From an uncultured Ruminococcus sp. (lineage in GTDB: Bacteria; Bacillota; Clostridia; Oscillospirales; Acutalibacteraceae), in assembly GCA_937892835.1 (NCBI GenBank), contig CALBHM010000334.1, forward strand, positions 1 to 5,953: DNA of 5,953 nt, in the 5' to 3' direction. Of this stretch, positions 4,863 through 5,953 are shown piece after piece. The position numbers were made by a program, and so were the translations under genes. Position 1 is the stretch's first letter. Every line of letters starts with the position of its first letter. The notes beneath the pieces were generated by a model that was given only the letters and a program-made list of their open reading frames with translations, was not told the origin of the DNA and searched no databases.

Positions 4863-4968
4863 GCAAAGCAAAAGCCTGATTTTTTCTGAATTTTAAAGGC
4901 AGAGAACTGTCACAGACATTATTTTCAAGGTCCTTGATTCTCTGTTTCAGATATTCTTCTGTCGTCAT
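4777..4968 (-). CDS. Small hypothetical protein, charged and helical
   Basis: From the ATG at 4968 this encodes 63 residues beginning MTTEEYLKQRIKDLENNV, a likely amphipathic helix, followed by LKFRKNQAFALLNYRDDLRQ (a second helix) and an arginine-rich tail (NSRRRRSPREGRFEQ). I chose 4968 because GGTGAT (4978-4973) can serve as its ribosome binding site, while the ATG at 4980 has none. The last 86 bases lie antisense to the 3' end of the gene ending at 4862, and the odd tail is coded there, so the gene may have lost its original end. No family is recognised. The helix pattern and heptad-like leucines favour a real protein over a chance frame. Confidence 0.5.
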   Translation of the reverse strand: MTTEEYLKQRIKDLENNVCDSSLPLKFRKNQAFALLNYRDDLRQAVLENSRRRRSPREGRFEQ

Positions 4969-5013
4969 AAACATCACCATTTATATTTTTCGCATAACAA
5001 AAGAGGTTATTAA

Positions 5014-5052
5014 ATGCAAGTACAGGAAGAATTGAAAAAAATTAATTTTTAA
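5014..5052 (+). CDS. 12-codon micro-ORF or leader peptide
   Basis: ATG at 5014 follows AGAGGT (5002-5007) at good spacing and encodes MQVQEELKKINF, then TAA at 5050-5052. The stop is four bases before the GAGAGGA ribosome binding site of the gene at 5071, so ribosomes ending here could feed the next start. It may be a coupling leader peptide or the remnant of a lost gene. It has no runs of one regulatory amino acid and no attenuator hairpin, so classical attenuation is not supported. Confidence 0.35.
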   Translation: MQVQEELKKINF

Positions 5053-5070
5053 AAAAGAGAGGAAATAAAT

Positions 5071-5940
5071 ATGTCGGAATTTGATTTTAGCGAAAACAAT
5101 ACCGTACAAGAAGATACGAACTCTACAGAACAAGAAACAGCAACGAGCTTTCAGGATGAGCTGAGAAAAAATATGCGTCCTAAGGAAGATGTTGAAAAAG
5201 AGCATGAAGAATACATCCGAAAGGAAACAGAGCGAGAAAAAAGAGAAATGGAAGCAGAAGCAATGCTCACGCTTCAGGAAATAAAAGAAAGGCTTCTTCA
5301 AAACGTAAAGTCGGCATTATATAGCACGAAAGACGGTGTCACAACCGTATCATGCATTTGTGATGCTCCGTCAAGATTTCTCAGCCAACGTTTTAACTCC
5401 AACAGTACACAAGTGAATCAAAACAAAAGGGCTTTTATTTTGTTCCGTGACCCCACTTTGCGTTATCAACACTGGGATGAGTTTTGCGTTAATCCGAAAT
5501 ACAGTCAGGAATATGACTTTTACTCAGACGCATTGAAACGACTTGCCGCAGAAGAAAATATCAGCATTGAATTCTTTGTTAGTAATGTTAGCGGAAGCGG
5601 AACTCCGAAGTGTCCGTTTCCAAGCAATTCAATGAATGTAAATATTTCAAAAGGTGTTCTACGCATTCAAGCCAGTTCTGTAATTTCTACGGAACCTACA
5701 GAGGATAAAACTCAGCCGGAACAAGCCGCAGTCGACGAAGCAGAACAAGAAATTAACGTTCAAACTACCAATAAGCGAAGCCGCAAATCCATCAAAAAAA
5801 TGGTTACAATTATAATTTTGGCGGTATTAATTCATGTTGTTGTAGGAATTATTTGCTGGAATATCGAGGACTTAGATCTCGGGATTTCTCTTATTATCGC
5901 AGATATTTTTATAGCAATCTACCGTATTTTGAAAAAATAG
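5071..5940 (+). CDS. Hypothetical protein with N-terminal coiled coil and C-terminal two-helix membrane anchor
   Basis: The 289-residue protein is not one I recognise. Residues 1-30 are polar and acidic; about 30-85 are a charged helix (EKEHEEYIRKETEREKREME), probably a coiled coil. A central domain of about 85-200 contains SALYSTKDGVTTVSCICDA, AFILFRDPTLRYQHWDEF and VNPKYSQEYDFYSDALKRL. An acidic linker (about 204-232) leads to a basic patch (KRSRKSIKK, 235-243) and two hydrophobic helices (about 244-263 and 270-285) with a short acidic turn, ending YRILKK. Both termini would be cytoplasmic, so the soluble part sits inside the cell at the membrane. GAGAGGA at 5057-5063 supports the start. 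The gene looks more AT-rich than the left-hand block, which may hint at an accessory origin. Confidence 0.8.
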   Translation: MSEFDFSENNTVQEDTNSTEQETATSFQDELRKNMRPKEDVEKEHEEYIRKETEREKREMEAEAMLTLQEIKERLLQNVKSALYSTKDGVTTVSCICDAPSRFLSQRFNSNSTQVNQNKRAFILFRDPTLRYQHWDEFCVNPKYSQEYDFYSDALKRLAAEENISIEFFVSNVSGSGTPKCPFPSNSMNVNISKGVLRIQASSVISTEPTEDKTQPEQAAVDEAEQEINVQTTNKRSRKSIKKMVTIIILAVLIHVVVGIICWNIEDLDLGISLIIADIFIAIYRILKK

Positions 5941-5953
5941 ATTTTTGAAGAGG

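Noticed and set aside
4981..5301. A 106-residue - strand frame rich in Phe, Leu and Cys
   Set aside because: It is the antisense of the A-rich start of the 5071 gene, with composition typical of a reversed lysine- and glutamate-rich coiled coil.

Overview
The window looks like a chromosomal segment of a spore-forming Clostridia member, probably an anaerobic gut or rumen Oscillospiraceae/Ruminococcaceae-like bacterium. The evidence is a clear SpoVT-type sporulation regulator, strong AGGAGG-like ribosome binding sites, TATAAT promoters, U-run intrinsic terminators and moderate GC with AT-rich intergenic stretches. No tRNA, rRNA, insertion sequence, CRISPR array or phage structural gene is visible.

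Left block (1-2707, + strand): the 3' end of a membrane-anchored protein, a cytoplasmic-looking beta-lactamase-fold serine hydrolase (253-1845), and a YhhN/TMEM86-family membrane protein (from 1910). Gaps are short and no terminator separates them, so they may form one operon. It ends at a strong bidirectional hairpin terminator (2660-2707). The YhhN gene has a one-base frameshift near 2567. Its real last helix and stop (2646-2648) lie in another frame just before the terminator, and the open frame runs on wrongly through the terminator to 2725.

Middle block (2724-4282, - strand): this is the most unusual part. About 460 bases without a credible gene (2724-3183) have an extended -10 promoter at one end, an intrinsic terminator at the other, and at least five long helices between, read on the - strand. 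I interpret this as a large structured noncoding RNA. Directly upstream on the same strand is a 66-residue C2HC zinc-finger-like protein (3220-3420). Its promoter has the same 11-base core (TGATATAATAG) as the RNA promoter, and it is preceded by five tandem 11-bp repeats typical of an OmpR/PhoB-type response-regulator site. Further upstream is spoVT with its own terminator and a possible forespore sigma-factor promoter.

Right block (4291-5953): divergent from spoVT is a 171-residue protein whose second half resembles small ADP-ribosyltransferase-fold (KptA/DarT-like) proteins. A small - strand ORF overlaps its 3' end in antisense. Then come a 12-codon micro-ORF and a 289-residue protein with a charged coiled coil, an unrecognised central domain and a C-terminal two-helix membrane hairpin.

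The working model for the middle block is an RNA plus small zinc-protein locus under a response regulator. The promoters, terminators, repeats and helices are read directly from the sequence; the RNA's function and any partnership with the zinc protein are inference.
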